Assembly (NCBI GenBank): GCA_958295885.1
Contig: OY282380.1
Coordinates: 3,224,001-3,288,000 of the forward strand
Source of the DNA: Arenicellales bacterium
Lineage (GTDB): Bacteria; Pseudomonadota; Gammaproteobacteria; Arenicellales; JAJDZL01
Direction: 5' to 3'
DNA: 64,000 bases
Positions 7,935-16,742 of this stretch are shown here, in pieces. How positions within the stretch are numbered: position 1 is the stretch's first letter; each line of letters opens with the position of its first letter. A program made the translations under genes and the position numbers. Below the pieces are notes generated by a model, which did not search any database, was not told the origin of the DNA, and was given only the letters and a program-made list of their open reading frames with translations.

Positions 7935-8626
7935 TGTTTCTTTCCCTCTTCCTTTATTATGTTGAAAATAGTCTCCGCTTCTCCCAAAGTCGGTTCAAAC
8001 TGTTCCGCTAATAGAGACATTGCCTCTTCACTTCCATAACCATCCGATAAATCTTCTATTGAGTGGTGGGCATTGACACGCATGTAGACACCTGTACCAT
8101 CTGAAATTTTCGATGAAGGTTCTATAGTGACGTTAGTTTCAAAATTATTGCCACGAACTATTGATTTTCGCTTCATCGTTAAACTCTGAAGTCCACCGGT
8201 TAAATTTCTTTGCTCGACATCCATATCTTGTCCAAATTTACCCCAAGGCTCAACTGGAGCCAAAGTTCGACCAAGTCGAACTCGTGCAGTCCAGCTTGAT
8301 AGCCTGAAATGCACCTCTTTGTTAATTCCAAACGCAGTAATTGGGGTGTGGTTAAGATGTTCGCGAAAAATTTTAGTCGTGATATCCAAAATTTTTACCC
8401 ACGGAGCGGTGGAGGTAGCAAGTTGAAAACGATCAGTTTGTACGAGATAGGAGCGAGTTTCGATTGAGAATCGGGCAAAGTCTCGAAGTGTAATGAGGTC
8501 CCCAGTAAATTCAGAATTTATTTGTTCAATGCTATTACTATGAAGCCAAGCGGGATGAAATATCGCAGGATTAAACTGTCCGATTAATACGATCGAGCAA
8601 GCTGAAATTTCAGGTTGAAATATCAT
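7931..8626 (-). CDS. Hypothetical protein, first gene of MBL operon (TIGR04255-like pattern, tentative)
   Basis: A 231-residue soluble protein with alternating strands and helices. Segments such as FSIETRSYLVQTDRFQLATS and WVKILDITTKIFREHL.NHTP..AFGINKEVHF resemble the layout of TIGR04255-type proteins (sporadic, often in accessory islands), but the likeness is weak and from memory. No catalytic motif is evident. It opens a tightly packed operon with 4- and 20-nt overlaps, implying a single functional unit with the barrel protein and the MBL hydrolase. Confidence 0.65.
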   Translation of the reverse strand: MIFQPEISACSIVLIGQFNPAIFHPAWLHSNSIEQINSEFTGDLITLRDFARFSIETRSYLVQTDRFQLATSTAPWVKILDITTKIFREHLNHTPITAFGINKEVHFRLSSWTARVRLGRTLAPVEPWGKFGQDMDVEQRNLTGGLQSLTMKRKSIVRGNNFETNVTIEPSSKISDGTGVYMRVNAHHSIEDLSDGYGSEEAMSLLAEQFEPTLGEAETIFNIIKEEGKKQ

Positions 8627-8853
8627 TGGCGAGAGGCTAGTGCTAATATGACCGATTCAACTGCAGATTTTACGTTTTTGTTAACACTTCGTAATGACCT
8701 CAATATGAACGAAAACTGAACTACTAAATATATCAAAAGTCATAGATTTGCTTATACCAAAAAAAATAAATCTGACTGTTTTTTGTCGAATTCTGTGAAT
8801 CTAGTCCTCAAGTATGCACTTTTTTGAATCGGAAAAAAACACTAACGCTAAGA

Positions 8854-8961
8854 TTACTCAGCACTTCTGCAATCGAGAAACACTCCAATTTTTTTTCGCA
8901 ATACGTTGATACAGGTTACCCCTTGCATCAAGGTCTGCCCGTTTAAAATCCTGATGTGCAT
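8854..8961 (-). CDS. Small ORF (35 residues) with a strong Shine-Dalgarno
   Basis: AAAGGAGATGAAATAATG at 8959-8976 (minus strand) places a near-perfect Shine-Dalgarno seven to eight bases before ATG. The product, starting MHIRILNGQTLMQGVTCINV, ends at TAA 8854. It is not recognised. It could be a surviving start of a gene cut short, or a small protein. Neighbouring sequence up to the insertion sequence (about 9204) shows no other clear gene. Confidence 0.35.
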   Translation of the reverse strand: MHIRILNGQTLMQGVTCINVLRKKIGVFLDCRSAE

Positions 8962-9204
8962 TATTTCATCTCCTTTAAGACTACTCTCCGAAATTTTTAA
9001 ATTTCAAGAAACTTCACCAGACTCTGTCTCAATGTAATCTGTCATAGGTGCAAACAAACGATGAATTTGTAACCCGTTCATTTCATGGAGATAAAATCCT
9101 ACTCCAAAATATTATTTGTCATCTATCTTAAGTCGTTCAGTAAGTGCTTCCGCTAGACTTTCCAAATCTAAACTCCCAAATATTTACCGTGAAATAGATT
9201 AGGG

Positions 9205-11751
9205 TAGTCTGCAGACAGCGGGCGCGAGGTGTTGCCATGGTGTGATTCGGCACCACGGAAAAGCACAGTCTGTCAGGCGCTTGGCTGGGCAATGGCATTA
9301 ACATAGGATAAGTGTATTTGCAGTTTTTTGTAGAGATGGCAACAGATTGATATGGCGGGCAAATCGAGGGATGTAAAAAAATTGCACATCCGCATTTGAC
9401 TTTCTTGTGCAGTACTGTCAAAATAGAGGTAAGGATCATTTTGTCAGGAGATCAGCGGTGGATGAGCGCATTAAGAAGTTGAAGTCAACGACATTTTTCG
9501 GTCATCGTTTGACCCGCAGACAGTTGGGTGAGATTCAACAGACAGTTTCGCTGTTTGAGAATTTGAGTCGGACTGAGCTGGCGCAGACGATCAGTGAGCA
9601 TTTAGGCTGGCACACATCAAAGGGTGTCAATCGCTACCAGTCAGCGCTGCTGCTGCTGGAGGAACTGGAACAATTGGGCGTTGTGCAGCTGCCGCCGAAG
9701 CAGTCGCATCTTAAGCGCGGCAAGAGCAGGCCGCTGGCGCTGACGGCGCGCACCGAAGAACAGGCGGAGCTGCAGGCGGAGCTGTCGGAGCTGATGCCGC
9801 TTTCTGTGCAGCTGGTGACTTCTGCGGATCAGGCAGGGGAATTCAACGAATGGGTGGAGCGTTATCATTATCTGGGATACCGGCATCCGATCGGGGCGAA
9901 CCTGCGTTATTTCATCGTTGACGGTCAGGGTCGCAAACTGGGCTGTTTGTTGTTTCAGTATGCAGTCAAGGCGCTGCCGTGTCGGGATGTGTGGGTTGGC
10001 TGGCAGGATCAGAAACACAAGAAACATCTGCACTTGGCGGTCAACAACAGTCGGTTTCTGATCTTTCCGTGGGTGCGGGTGAAAAATCTCGCTTCCAAGG
10101 CCTTGTCGCTGGTGTGTCGGCAGCTGCCGCAGGACTGGCAGTGCCAACATGGCTGTCGGCCGGTGCTGATTGAGACGTTTGTGGATGAGACGCGCTTTGA
10201 GGCAAGCAGTTATCGGGCGGCCAACTGGCAGTATCTGGGCACCACCGAGAAGCGTTCCGGAAAAACCCCTAAAGGTGTCTATGTGTATCCTTTGGAAGAA
10301 GGTTTTCGAGAGATTTTAGCGCACGGTGAAAAGGCTCGTGCGAAGCGCAAAAAACGCGCGCAGGCAGCAATGCCGAAGCCGCTGGCGAGTTCGGATTCAT
10401 TCGTGCAGCTGTGGCAGCATCTGATCGGCGAAATCTCGGAAGTAGCGGCGGAATTTGATGAAAAGTGGCGGGTTCGGCGGCGAGTGATCGACACGATGTT
10501 GTTGATGCTGTTCATCTTTCGGCTGGTGTTTTCTGACAATCGACAGGGTTATGCCACCTGTTTGTACGAATTATGGGCGCAGTGCCGCGACTTGGAGATC
10601 CGCCTGCCACAGCCACAGCCGGTCACTGCGGCCGCCATGAGCCGGGCGCGCGCCAAGCTGGATGAGCAGGTCTTCAAGGTTCTGCAGCAGCGCATTCTGC
10701 AGCGCTCCGAAGCGCAGCGAAAGGACTTTCTGTGGCAGGGACATCGTCTGCATGCGGTTGACGGCAGCCGGCTCAACCTGCCGCGGAAACTGCTTAAAAA
10801 CGGTTATCGCACGCCCAATGACAAGGCGCATTATCCACAGGGACTTGTGAGCTGCCTGTATCAGCTCAAGGCGCGCGTTCCAATTGACTTTGAGCTGGCA
10901 TCGCATGGCAATGAACGAAAGCTTGCGCTGACGCATCTGAAGCAGCTGGACGAAAACGACGTCGTGGTCTATGACCGCGGTTATTACAGCTACGAGATGC
11001 TGCATGCGCACTGGCTGCAAGGTGTGGAGGCAGTCTTCCGACTGCAGAAAAACCTGACCGTGGCGATGGACCGGTTCATGGACTCAGAGCGCACCGATGA
11101 GATCATCGAGGTTGAGCCAACCGCGCAAATCCGGACTCGCATCCGTCGCCGCCATGCGCAGGTGAAATGTCCGCCGCTGAAACTGCGACTGGTGAAATAC
11201 ACCCATGCCGACACCACCTACACGCTCGCGGTCACTTTGCAGGATCCAGTGCGCTATCCCATCTCGGACCTGTCTGATCTGTACCATCAAAGATGGGGCA
11301 TCGAGGAGATGTACAAGATTTCCAAATCCTGGCTGAGCATCGAGCAGTTTCATGCCAAATCAGAACGTGGCGTCAAACAGGAACTGTATGCGCACTTTGT
11401 GCTGATCACGCTCACGCGAATCTTCACCAACTACAGTGAAGATCGAATCCAGGGCGCGCCCGAAGAAGACAGAAAACAGGTGAATTTCAAGCATGCGCTG
11501 AAGGTGATGGCCCGCAGTCTGGAACAGCTGGTGCTGCGACAGGCAGAACTGATTGCTTCTACGGTCAATGCCATCGTCAGCAGCATCAGCAGGCAACGTC
11601 AGAAACAACGTCCTGATCGTTCCTATGCGCGCCAATCGAAACAGCCGCGAAACAAATGGATTCGTAAACGAAATCAACCTCAGGAATCGACGAACCAGTA
11701 GCATAAAGTAACATATTTCAATGAAAACAGTCGTCCGCGAGGTGCGTACTA
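9205..11751 (+). mobile_element. Insertion sequence carrying a DruA-DDE fusion transposase
   Basis: The transposase gene is intact and much more GC-rich than its flanks, suggesting recent arrival. The likely ends are TAGTCTGCAGACAGCGGGCG (from 9205) and, on the other strand, TAGTACGCACCTCGCGGACG (from 11751), which match at 13 of 20 positions. A target duplication was not identified, so the exact ends are provisional. The element sits next to an IS1595-type relic at its right side. Confidence 0.6.
9407..11701 (+). CDS. Transposase: N-terminal DruA-like (DUF4338) domain fused to IS4-type DDE domain
   Basis: 764 residues in one frame. Residues about 20-320 match the DUF4338/DruA pattern: an N-terminal helical part (TRRQLGEIQQTVSLFENLSR), then WVERYHYLGYRHPIGANLRY, LGCLLFQYAVKALPCRDVWV, NNSRFLIFPWV and RPVLIETFVDETRFEASSYR. 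After a basic linker (RAKRKKRAQ) the rest is an IS4-like transposase with the DDE triad in HAVDGSRLNL (D about 449), VVYDRGYYSYE (D about 522) and YHQRWGIEEMYKISKS (E about 631), the YREK-like block of IS4. DruA is also a component of the Druantia defence system, but here no other Druantia gene is present. GTG and ATG alternatives near 9407-9460 mean the exact start is uncertain; the ATG at 9407 lacks a good ribosome site and the GTG at 9460 is a reasonable alternative. Confidence 0.85.
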   Translation: MQYCQNRGKDHFVRRSAVDERIKKLKSTTFFGHRLTRRQLGEIQQTVSLFENLSRTELAQTISEHLGWHTSKGVNRYQSALLLLEELEQLGVVQLPPKQSHLKRGKSRPLALTARTEEQAELQAELSELMPLSVQLVTSADQAGEFNEWVERYHYLGYRHPIGANLRYFIVDGQGRKLGCLLFQYAVKALPCRDVWVGWQDQKHKKHLHLAVNNSRFLIFPWVRVKNLASKALSLVCRQLPQDWQCQHGCRPVLIETFVDETRFEASSYRAANWQYLGTTEKRSGKTPKGVYVYPLEEGFREILAHGEKARAKRKKRAQAAMPKPLASSDSFVQLWQHLIGEISEVAAEFDEKWRVRRRVIDTMLLMLFIFRLVFSDNRQGYATCLYELWAQCRDLEIRLPQPQPVTAAAMSRARAKLDEQVFKVLQQRILQRSEAQRKDFLWQGHRLHAVDGSRLNLPRKLLKNGYRTPNDKAHYPQGLVSCLYQLKARVPIDFELASHGNERKLALTHLKQLDENDVVVYDRGYYSYEMLHAHWLQGVEAVFRLQKNLTVAMDRFMDSERTDEIIEVEPTAQIRTRIRRRHAQVKCPPLKLRLVKYTHADTTYTLAVTLQDPVRYPISDLSDLYHQRWGIEEMYKISKSWLSIEQFHAKSERGVKQELYAHFVLITLTRIFTNYSEDRIQGAPEEDRKQVNFKHALKVMARSLEQLVLRQAELIASTVNAIVSSISRQRQKQRPDRSYARQSKQPRNKWIRKRNQPQESTNQ

Positions 11752-11773
11752 TTAAGTCAACACGTATTTATCA

Positions 11774-11902
11774 CTAAGTAAATGCCATTGCTGTACCACG
11801 ACCTTGATTGAGTTTTTTTGATCTGTGTTTGCTCTTTTCAAGTCCACCCACATAAGTTTCGTCTACTTCTACAATACCGCGTAACAAATCATTGCCGCTT
11901 TC
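11774..11902 (-). pseudogene. IS1595 (ISXO2-like) transposase fragment
   Basis: About 42 codons on the minus strand read ESGNDLLRGIVEVDETYVGG then LEKSKHRSKKLNQGRGTAMA before a stop. The EVDETY(V/I)GG..K.KH.SKK......RGT block is characteristic of the first catalytic region of IS1595-family transposases. Both ends are missing and the neighbouring DruA insertion sequence lies on the downstream side, so it may have interrupted this older element. Confidence 0.7.
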
Positions 11903-11911
11903 CATATAAAT

Positions 11912-13918
11912 CTAATACCTAATGGTCTCGAAAGACACTTCGTTCTTAGTGTGAATGACCTCGCCTGCAATCGTGACTTCAATTCTCGACTCCACAAAAA
12001 TTTTATTTCCACCCGATCCCGTCACCACAATGTCTTTCCGTTTTACGATTGGATTCGATGCTGTAGCGGCGCCGGCTTTGACCCGTTCAGCTGCGATCTT
12101 TTGAAGTTCGGAAACCGCAAAATCTGCGCTTTCTTCCAGATCTTGAAAGTCCCGCACTCCAAAAGGTGTATGAGTGCGGTAAACTCCTTCTGCAGGCGAC
12201 GTAATCAGACCAGATACCGTCTGTGAGACGTTTCCGGACGCTGCTCCGACAGCGTTGCCTACTTCTGCATGTTTGGGAATTTCCAGCGTCGTGTTCAGTC
12301 TTGATGCGACCTGCGGATAAATGGGACGTGCGGGAGCTCCCACGACTGCCAGAGTGCCTTCAATAGAGAATGCAACATTCATTGTTTTCGATATCTGCGC
12401 ACTGACGCCTTTCAGCAGGAGCAGTTCTCCTAGCTTCTCAGGTGAAACATCCGGATGTTCATGCGCGACAGCTGCTCGTACGATCAATTCACCTGAACGC
12501 TCAATGACTTTATCGATCACGCGCTGACAGAATTCTTCGCAGCTGTCCCAAGCTGGTTTTTGTCGGGTTACAAAACCTCGCACCCAAAGCTGGGCGGCTA
12601 ATTCTGCACTTTTTCTGCTCCATCGGTCCATCAGCCCAAGAACATGCAAGGCATCGGTTGGAGTGAAGGCTGACATGTGAACCAGATCTAATCTTTTCAG
12701 CCGATTGAAAGCGTACAGCATTCGAGATTCTCGAAACAATGTTTCACAGTTTACCGGCCCGCTTTCCAGATAATCCCATAGTTTTTGTTCGGTTCGGCTC
12801 AAGCGGCGAAGATCGTCGGTAAAACGTCGCCGCAGCGCAAAGCAGCCCTGAAATTCGCTTGGTTTATGCGCCAGCTGATGTTCGAGCACTCCAGTGATTT
12901 GGGGGTATTGATATGCTAAACAGGAAAGCGGCAAAGCTCGCGATGGTCCCACTTGAAGCGGTCTTTCAAAAGAGACCTGACTATCGCCTCCCAAACCGAT
13001 GGTATGCACTTCCACCGCTTCGACGAAGGTCTTGAATCCACGGACATGCGCTCCTTCACGCGTCGTTGACGGTCTGCCGTTGCTCAAGATCGCAACATCA
13101 GTCGTCGTACCCCCGATGTCGGCAACCACCTTTATGGCATTTTCCGAAAGTTGACAGGCACCAATAATGCTGGCGGCAGGCCCGGAAAGAATCGTTTCAA
13201 CGGGACGGGTAATCGCTAGCTCTGCGCTCATCATGGTTCCATCACCATTGACTACCATCAACAGTGAGTTCATGCCTCGAGCTTCCAGTTCAGACTGAAC
13301 CGATCGAATCAATAGGGTAATCGGCGAAATCAGTCGAGCGTTGAGCACTGCAGTCATGGCGCGCCTGGGAGCGTCCAGACGACTGGTCAACTCGACAGTG
13401 CACGTAACAGGTTTATTCGTCAATTCCAGCACCAAATCCCGCACTGCGATCTCATGGGATGAATTTCGGACGGAGAACATTCCTGCAACGGCGAATGCCG
13501 TCACACTTGAAGCATGTTTGAGGATTGATGTTCTTGCTGCTTCGACGTCGAGTGGCATAAATTCGTTACCCGACGCGGTGTGACCTCCATCGATAAATTC
13601 AACGGGGTCACCTTGAAGTGCGCTCTTCAGGTTAGAGCGATTTAACGAGTCCGACGGATGCCCGATAAGAAGCAGGCAGATCGTGCCACCGCGTCCTTCT
13701 ACAATCGCATTGGTCGCCAGCGTGGTCGATATTGACGTGAACTCGACGACGCGGTGAAGTGGAAGCTCATCGCTCTCGATACGATCGATTACATCGCGAA
13801 TGCCAATTGAAAGATCGTGATGCGTCGTCAATGACTTTGCACTGCGCAGCACCCCATTGATGCTGTCGTAAAGCACAGCATCGGTGAACGTACCGCCTGT
13901 ATCAATGCCCAGCCGCAT
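11912..13918 (-). CDS. Hydantoinase/oxoprolinase family protein (HyuA-type)
   Basis: A 668-residue protein with the ASKHA-type N-terminal nucleotide-binding motif GIDTGGTFTDAV (residues 4-15), a second phosphate segment VVADIGGTTTDVAIL (about 265-279) and GLGGDSQVSF (about 312). These match N-methylhydantoinase A/5-oxoprolinase A subunits that hydrolyse cyclic amides with ATP. Length fits the family. Canonical partners (HyuB) are absent nearby, and the C-terminal half (winged-helix-like segment at about 350-420) belongs to a longer HyuA variant. Substrate cannot be told. It may be cotranscribed with the upstream reductase, though 215 nt separate them. Confidence 0.85.
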   Translation of the reverse strand: MRLGIDTGGTFTDAVLYDSINGVLRSAKSLTTHHDLSIGIRDVIDRIESDELPLHRVVEFTSISTTLATNAIVEGRGGTICLLLIGHPSDSLNRSNLKSALQGDPVEFIDGGHTASGNEFMPLDVEAARTSILKHASSVTAFAVAGMFSVRNSSHEIAVRDLVLELTNKPVTCTVELTSRLDAPRRAMTAVLNARLISPITLLIRSVQSELEARGMNSLLMVVNGDGTMMSAELAITRPVETILSGPAASIIGACQLSENAIKVVADIGGTTTDVAILSNGRPSTTREGAHVRGFKTFVEAVEVHTIGLGGDSQVSFERPLQVGPSRALPLSCLAYQYPQITGVLEHQLAHKPSEFQGCFALRRRFTDDLRRLSRTEQKLWDYLESGPVNCETLFRESRMLYAFNRLKRLDLVHMSAFTPTDALHVLGLMDRWSRKSAELAAQLWVRGFVTRQKPAWDSCEEFCQRVIDKVIERSGELIVRAAVAHEHPDVSPEKLGELLLLKGVSAQISKTMNVAFSIEGTLAVVGAPARPIYPQVASRLNTTLEIPKHAEVGNAVGAASGNVSQTVSGLITSPAEGVYRTHTPFGVRDFQDLEESADFAVSELQKIAAERVKAGAATASNPIVKRKDIVVTGSGGNKIFVESRIEVTIAGEVIHTKNEVSFETIRY

Positions 13919-14133
13919 CAGAGCAATCTCAATGATGAAAGTCTAGAGAAATGGGAGGGCCGCGAATGAAAGCGAGATTTGCCAGGCGATGCCGGCTTCC
14001 TTAAGGCATCTGATTGATTCCAAGTCGAGTCTTCTTGATGAAACACGATCACCTTCAGTGCCGACAAGTGCCAGATGGCGACCAAAAAATCTGTCAGCCG
14101 GTTTACCAAGATGCAGCTGAACTGCTCGCCGGT

Positions 14134-15129
14134 CTATGCGCTGATCTTAACCACGACACGCCCTAGTATGGAGGCATCCATGAACTGATCGAATGCACTC
14201 GGCAATTCTGTAAAGTCAACGACTTGCTTGACAATCAAGTCCAAATCAGACGGTTTTAAGTCAGTGCCAAGCCGATGCCAGGCCTCTTCTCGAATTTCAT
14301 CCGGCATTTCGATCGAATTAATTCCCAAAAGTGAGACACCGCGCAAAATGAATGGCATTACCGTAGTGTTCAGGCCAAATCCACCTGCTAGGCCGATTGA
14401 ACCGATATTCCCCCAAGGTTTCACAGTACGGGTCAACCAGCCGAGAGTATCACCTCCGACGCTGTCAACCGCTCCACCCCAAATTGCCTTTTCAAGAGGG
14501 CGTTTACCCATTTCAAGTGTGTGTCGATCAATGATGTCAGACGCCCCAAGTGCTTTTAGGTAATCTGCCTGATCCTTTTTTCCCGAAAAAGCGACGACTT
14601 CGTAGCCGAGATTGGAAAACATGTTCACGGCGAAACTGCCAACGCCTCCGGTTGCACCGGTGACAATGATTGGTCCACGTTCTGGAATCTGACCGTTCGC
14701 CTCCATTCGAATCACGGCAATTGCTGCGGTAAATCCAGCAGTTCCGAAAGCCATGGCCTCGAAATCTGACATGCCAGAAGGGATTGGAACGACACAGTGA
14801 GCGGGCAGTCTGGCGTATTCTGAATATCCACCGTCGATTGTTTCGGAAAGTCCGCCTCCACACGACAGAATCAAATCACCTTCGGCGAATCTCGGGTCGG
14901 ATGACTGAACTACGTGCCCTGCCAAATCAATACCGCCATTCAATGGATACTTGCGTAAGATTCTTCCTTTGCCAGTCGCAGCCAATGCGTCTTTGTAGTT
15001 AATGGATGAGTATGTTATTTTGACGAGAACCTCACCGTCAGTAAGGTCATCTACTGTTAAATCTTCAAATCCAGCGGAAATTGATCGATCATCATTTAGA
15101 TGAATTCTGAAACTGCGAAAAGCTGTCAT
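14134..15129 (-). CDS. acuI: MDR-family oxidoreductase, acrylyl-CoA reductase type (AcuI/YhdH)
   Basis: A 331-residue medium-chain dehydrogenase lacking the zinc ligands of alcohol dehydrogenases. It starts MTAFRSFRIHLNDDRSISAG and has NYKDALAATGKGRILRKYPL, the GIDLAG segment and the nucleotide-binding GATGGVGSFAV (about residues 157-167). The YPLNGGIDLAG and PFILRGVSLLGINSI segments are hallmarks of the YhdH/AcuI subgroup, which reduces acryloyl-CoA to propionyl-CoA with NADPH (a detoxifying step in DMSP or 3-hydroxypropionate metabolism). A GGAG element (AGGAGAAAGCG) precedes ATG. Physiological substrate here is inferred from family only. Confidence 0.88.
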   Translation of the reverse strand: MTAFRSFRIHLNDDRSISAGFEDLTVDDLTDGEVLVKITYSSINYKDALAATGKGRILRKYPLNGGIDLAGHVVQSSDPRFAEGDLILSCGGGLSETIDGGYSEYARLPAHCVVPIPSGMSDFEAMAFGTAGFTAAIAVIRMEANGQIPERGPIIVTGATGGVGSFAVNMFSNLGYEVVAFSGKKDQADYLKALGASDIIDRHTLEMGKRPLEKAIWGGAVDSVGGDTLGWLTRTVKPWGNIGSIGLAGGFGLNTTVMPFILRGVSLLGINSIEMPDEIREEAWHRLGTDLKPSDLDLIVKQVVDFTELPSAFDQFMDASILGRVVVKISA

Positions 15130-16241
15130 CGCTTTCTCCTATTAGAATTTTGAAACGTCAAGTGCGTAATTTAATGTGGGTGAATTTATGGTTGCAAACA
15201 ATTTGTCGACTGCTTGGGAACGACGGGTTGAATTTAGGTAATTGAATTTGCAGTATTGTATATCACAACGACTGAATCCAAATTTCATCTGAAGCTCCCT
15301 GACTCCCCAACTTGCGAGCATTTTCAAGAGTCAACGCGATGTAACATTTTATTGAAGAAATTTACAAGTCCGTACATTCTATTCTCAAGGAGAGAATTAC
15401 ATTTTCTGTACAGAGTTTGTAATCAGATACAAGAAAAAAGCGGCAATTATATGTGTTCTTTCATGATTTGTCGCAGAAGCACCGCATTTCAGGTTTGAAT
15501 GCACATTTCTGCGGCACCAAAAAAACTCCCGAGAGCCTTGAGAAACGCTGGTTATCGCCTGATATGAAACACCGTCAAATGGCTACTTTTGGTGCAATTT
15601 ACTTTGAAAGTATCGGTGGTTGCGATGGTTTTCCACCCGAGTACATATTTCATTTGTCCTCATTCGATGTCGAAGCAGCGGCTGGGTCGAGATGGCGTGG
15701 TAGATCTTCCTATGGGATTGAGCTGCATTCAAACCGGCGCGATTGACGTTTCATAGCCACAGGACTGAAAAGAATCAAAATGGTTCTCTTCAACGGTGCG
15801 TGGACATATCGATTCGCTACAGCTTTTGACCGTCTCCACAGCATCAGAATCAGCAGTTCCTCAAAAGCACTGCTACGCGATGCCGGGGCAGCCGCGTTCA
15901 AAGCGTGAATCGAAACAGTTGATGGATCGCCTGTTGCCGAGATTGGCTTCAGTAAAGCCGAACGAAATTGCGCGGCGTGAGTCTGGACGCCCGAACCGAA
16001 TACACGCCGATTCAGTGCACCTATGCTGCAAACTTAAATCGCAATTCCACCGGCTATGTGCCGTTGAAATTTCCAAACTGTAACAGACAGCGCCGTCAAC
16101 CAGGTTTCAAATCACAATTGAATTGTACGACGGTGAGACAGCGCAGCGGACTCTGGAGCATGCATTTCTATTCCATTCCCAAAATTCCTATAATTCCTGA
16201 ACTTCATACAACTCACAGCACTAAATCATGGAGTCAAAAAA
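15130..16241. other. Long intergenic stretch without recognisable genes
   Basis: About 1.1 kb of short overlapping open frames in several directions with no family resemblance. It probably contains eroded coding sequence. No tRNA, repeat or terminator was convincing. Confidence 0.4.
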
Positions 16242-16583
16242 GTGGGTGAAACAATTTTTTCAAAAATCATTCGAAAAGAAATTCCAGCAGACATCGTTTT
16301 TGAAGACGACACGGTTATGGCGTTTCGAGATATTGCTCCGCAGACACCGGTGCATTTTTTAATCATTCCAAAGAAAGACATTCCAACTGTCAATGACATA
16401 ACGGAGGAAGATGCACAAACAATGGGTCACATGTTCGTTGTCGCCTCCAAACTCGCCAAGGAGCATGGAGTTGATGAAAGCGGTTATCGGTTGACTGTAA
16501 ACTGCAACCGGGATGGACGCCAGGAAGTTTTTCATGTTCACATGCATCTGCTGGGCGGGCGTCTCATGGGTCGAATGGGATAG
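16242..16583 (+). CDS. hinT: Histidine triad nucleotide-binding protein (HinT)
   Basis: A 113-residue HIT protein starting at GTG with GGAG eight bases upstream. It shows [19 protein letters not shown] at the start and the histidine triad HVHMHLLGG (about residues 97-105). HinT proteins hydrolyse purine nucleoside phosphoramidates as homodimers in the cytoplasm. Length and motif are complete. It stands alone between eroded regions; only the tiny ORF at 16644 follows. Confidence 0.93.
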   Translation: MGETIFSKIIRKEIPADIVFEDDTVMAFRDIAPQTPVHFLIIPKKDIPTVNDITEEDAQTMGHMFVVASKLAKEHGVDESGYRLTVNCNRDGRQEVFHVHMHLLGGRLMGRMG

Positions 16584-16643
16584 GACAGTTGTCGAATCCT
16601 GCTGCATCAACTTCTATGAATACCCATCAGAATTACAGAATTA

Positions 16644-16742
16644 GTGAGCAAACTTTCAGATAAATCTAAAAAAGTTCGAGTGCGGTTGCTTATATGGCTA
16701 GGAATTGCTTTTTTGCTTTTGGGAATTGCCGCTGAAGGTTGA
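16644..16742 (+). CDS. Tiny membrane-type ORF (32 residues), doubtful
   Basis: Starting at GTG 16644, the product begins MSKLSDKSKKVRVRLLIWLG followed by IAFLLLGIAAEG: a basic head then a single hydrophobic helix, ending at TGA. It follows hinT by 60 nt. The shape could be a small membrane protein or the truncated N-terminus of a larger one such as DUF454-like proteins. Ribosome site is weak. Confidence 0.3.
   Translation: MSKLSDKSKKVRVRLLIWLGIAFLLLGIAAEG

Noticed and set aside
9137-9439. 100-codon minus-strand ORF at the left end of the insertion sequence
   Set aside because: It lies across the element's end, has no family match and no ribosome site.
9407-11701. Druantia defence system
   Set aside because: Only a DruA-like domain is present, fused to a transposase; no DruE helicase or other Druantia genes are nearby.
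13919-14109. 63-codon minus-strand ORF between acuI-like and hydantoinase genes
   Set aside because: No ribosome site, low protein-likeness, composition like non-coding spacer.
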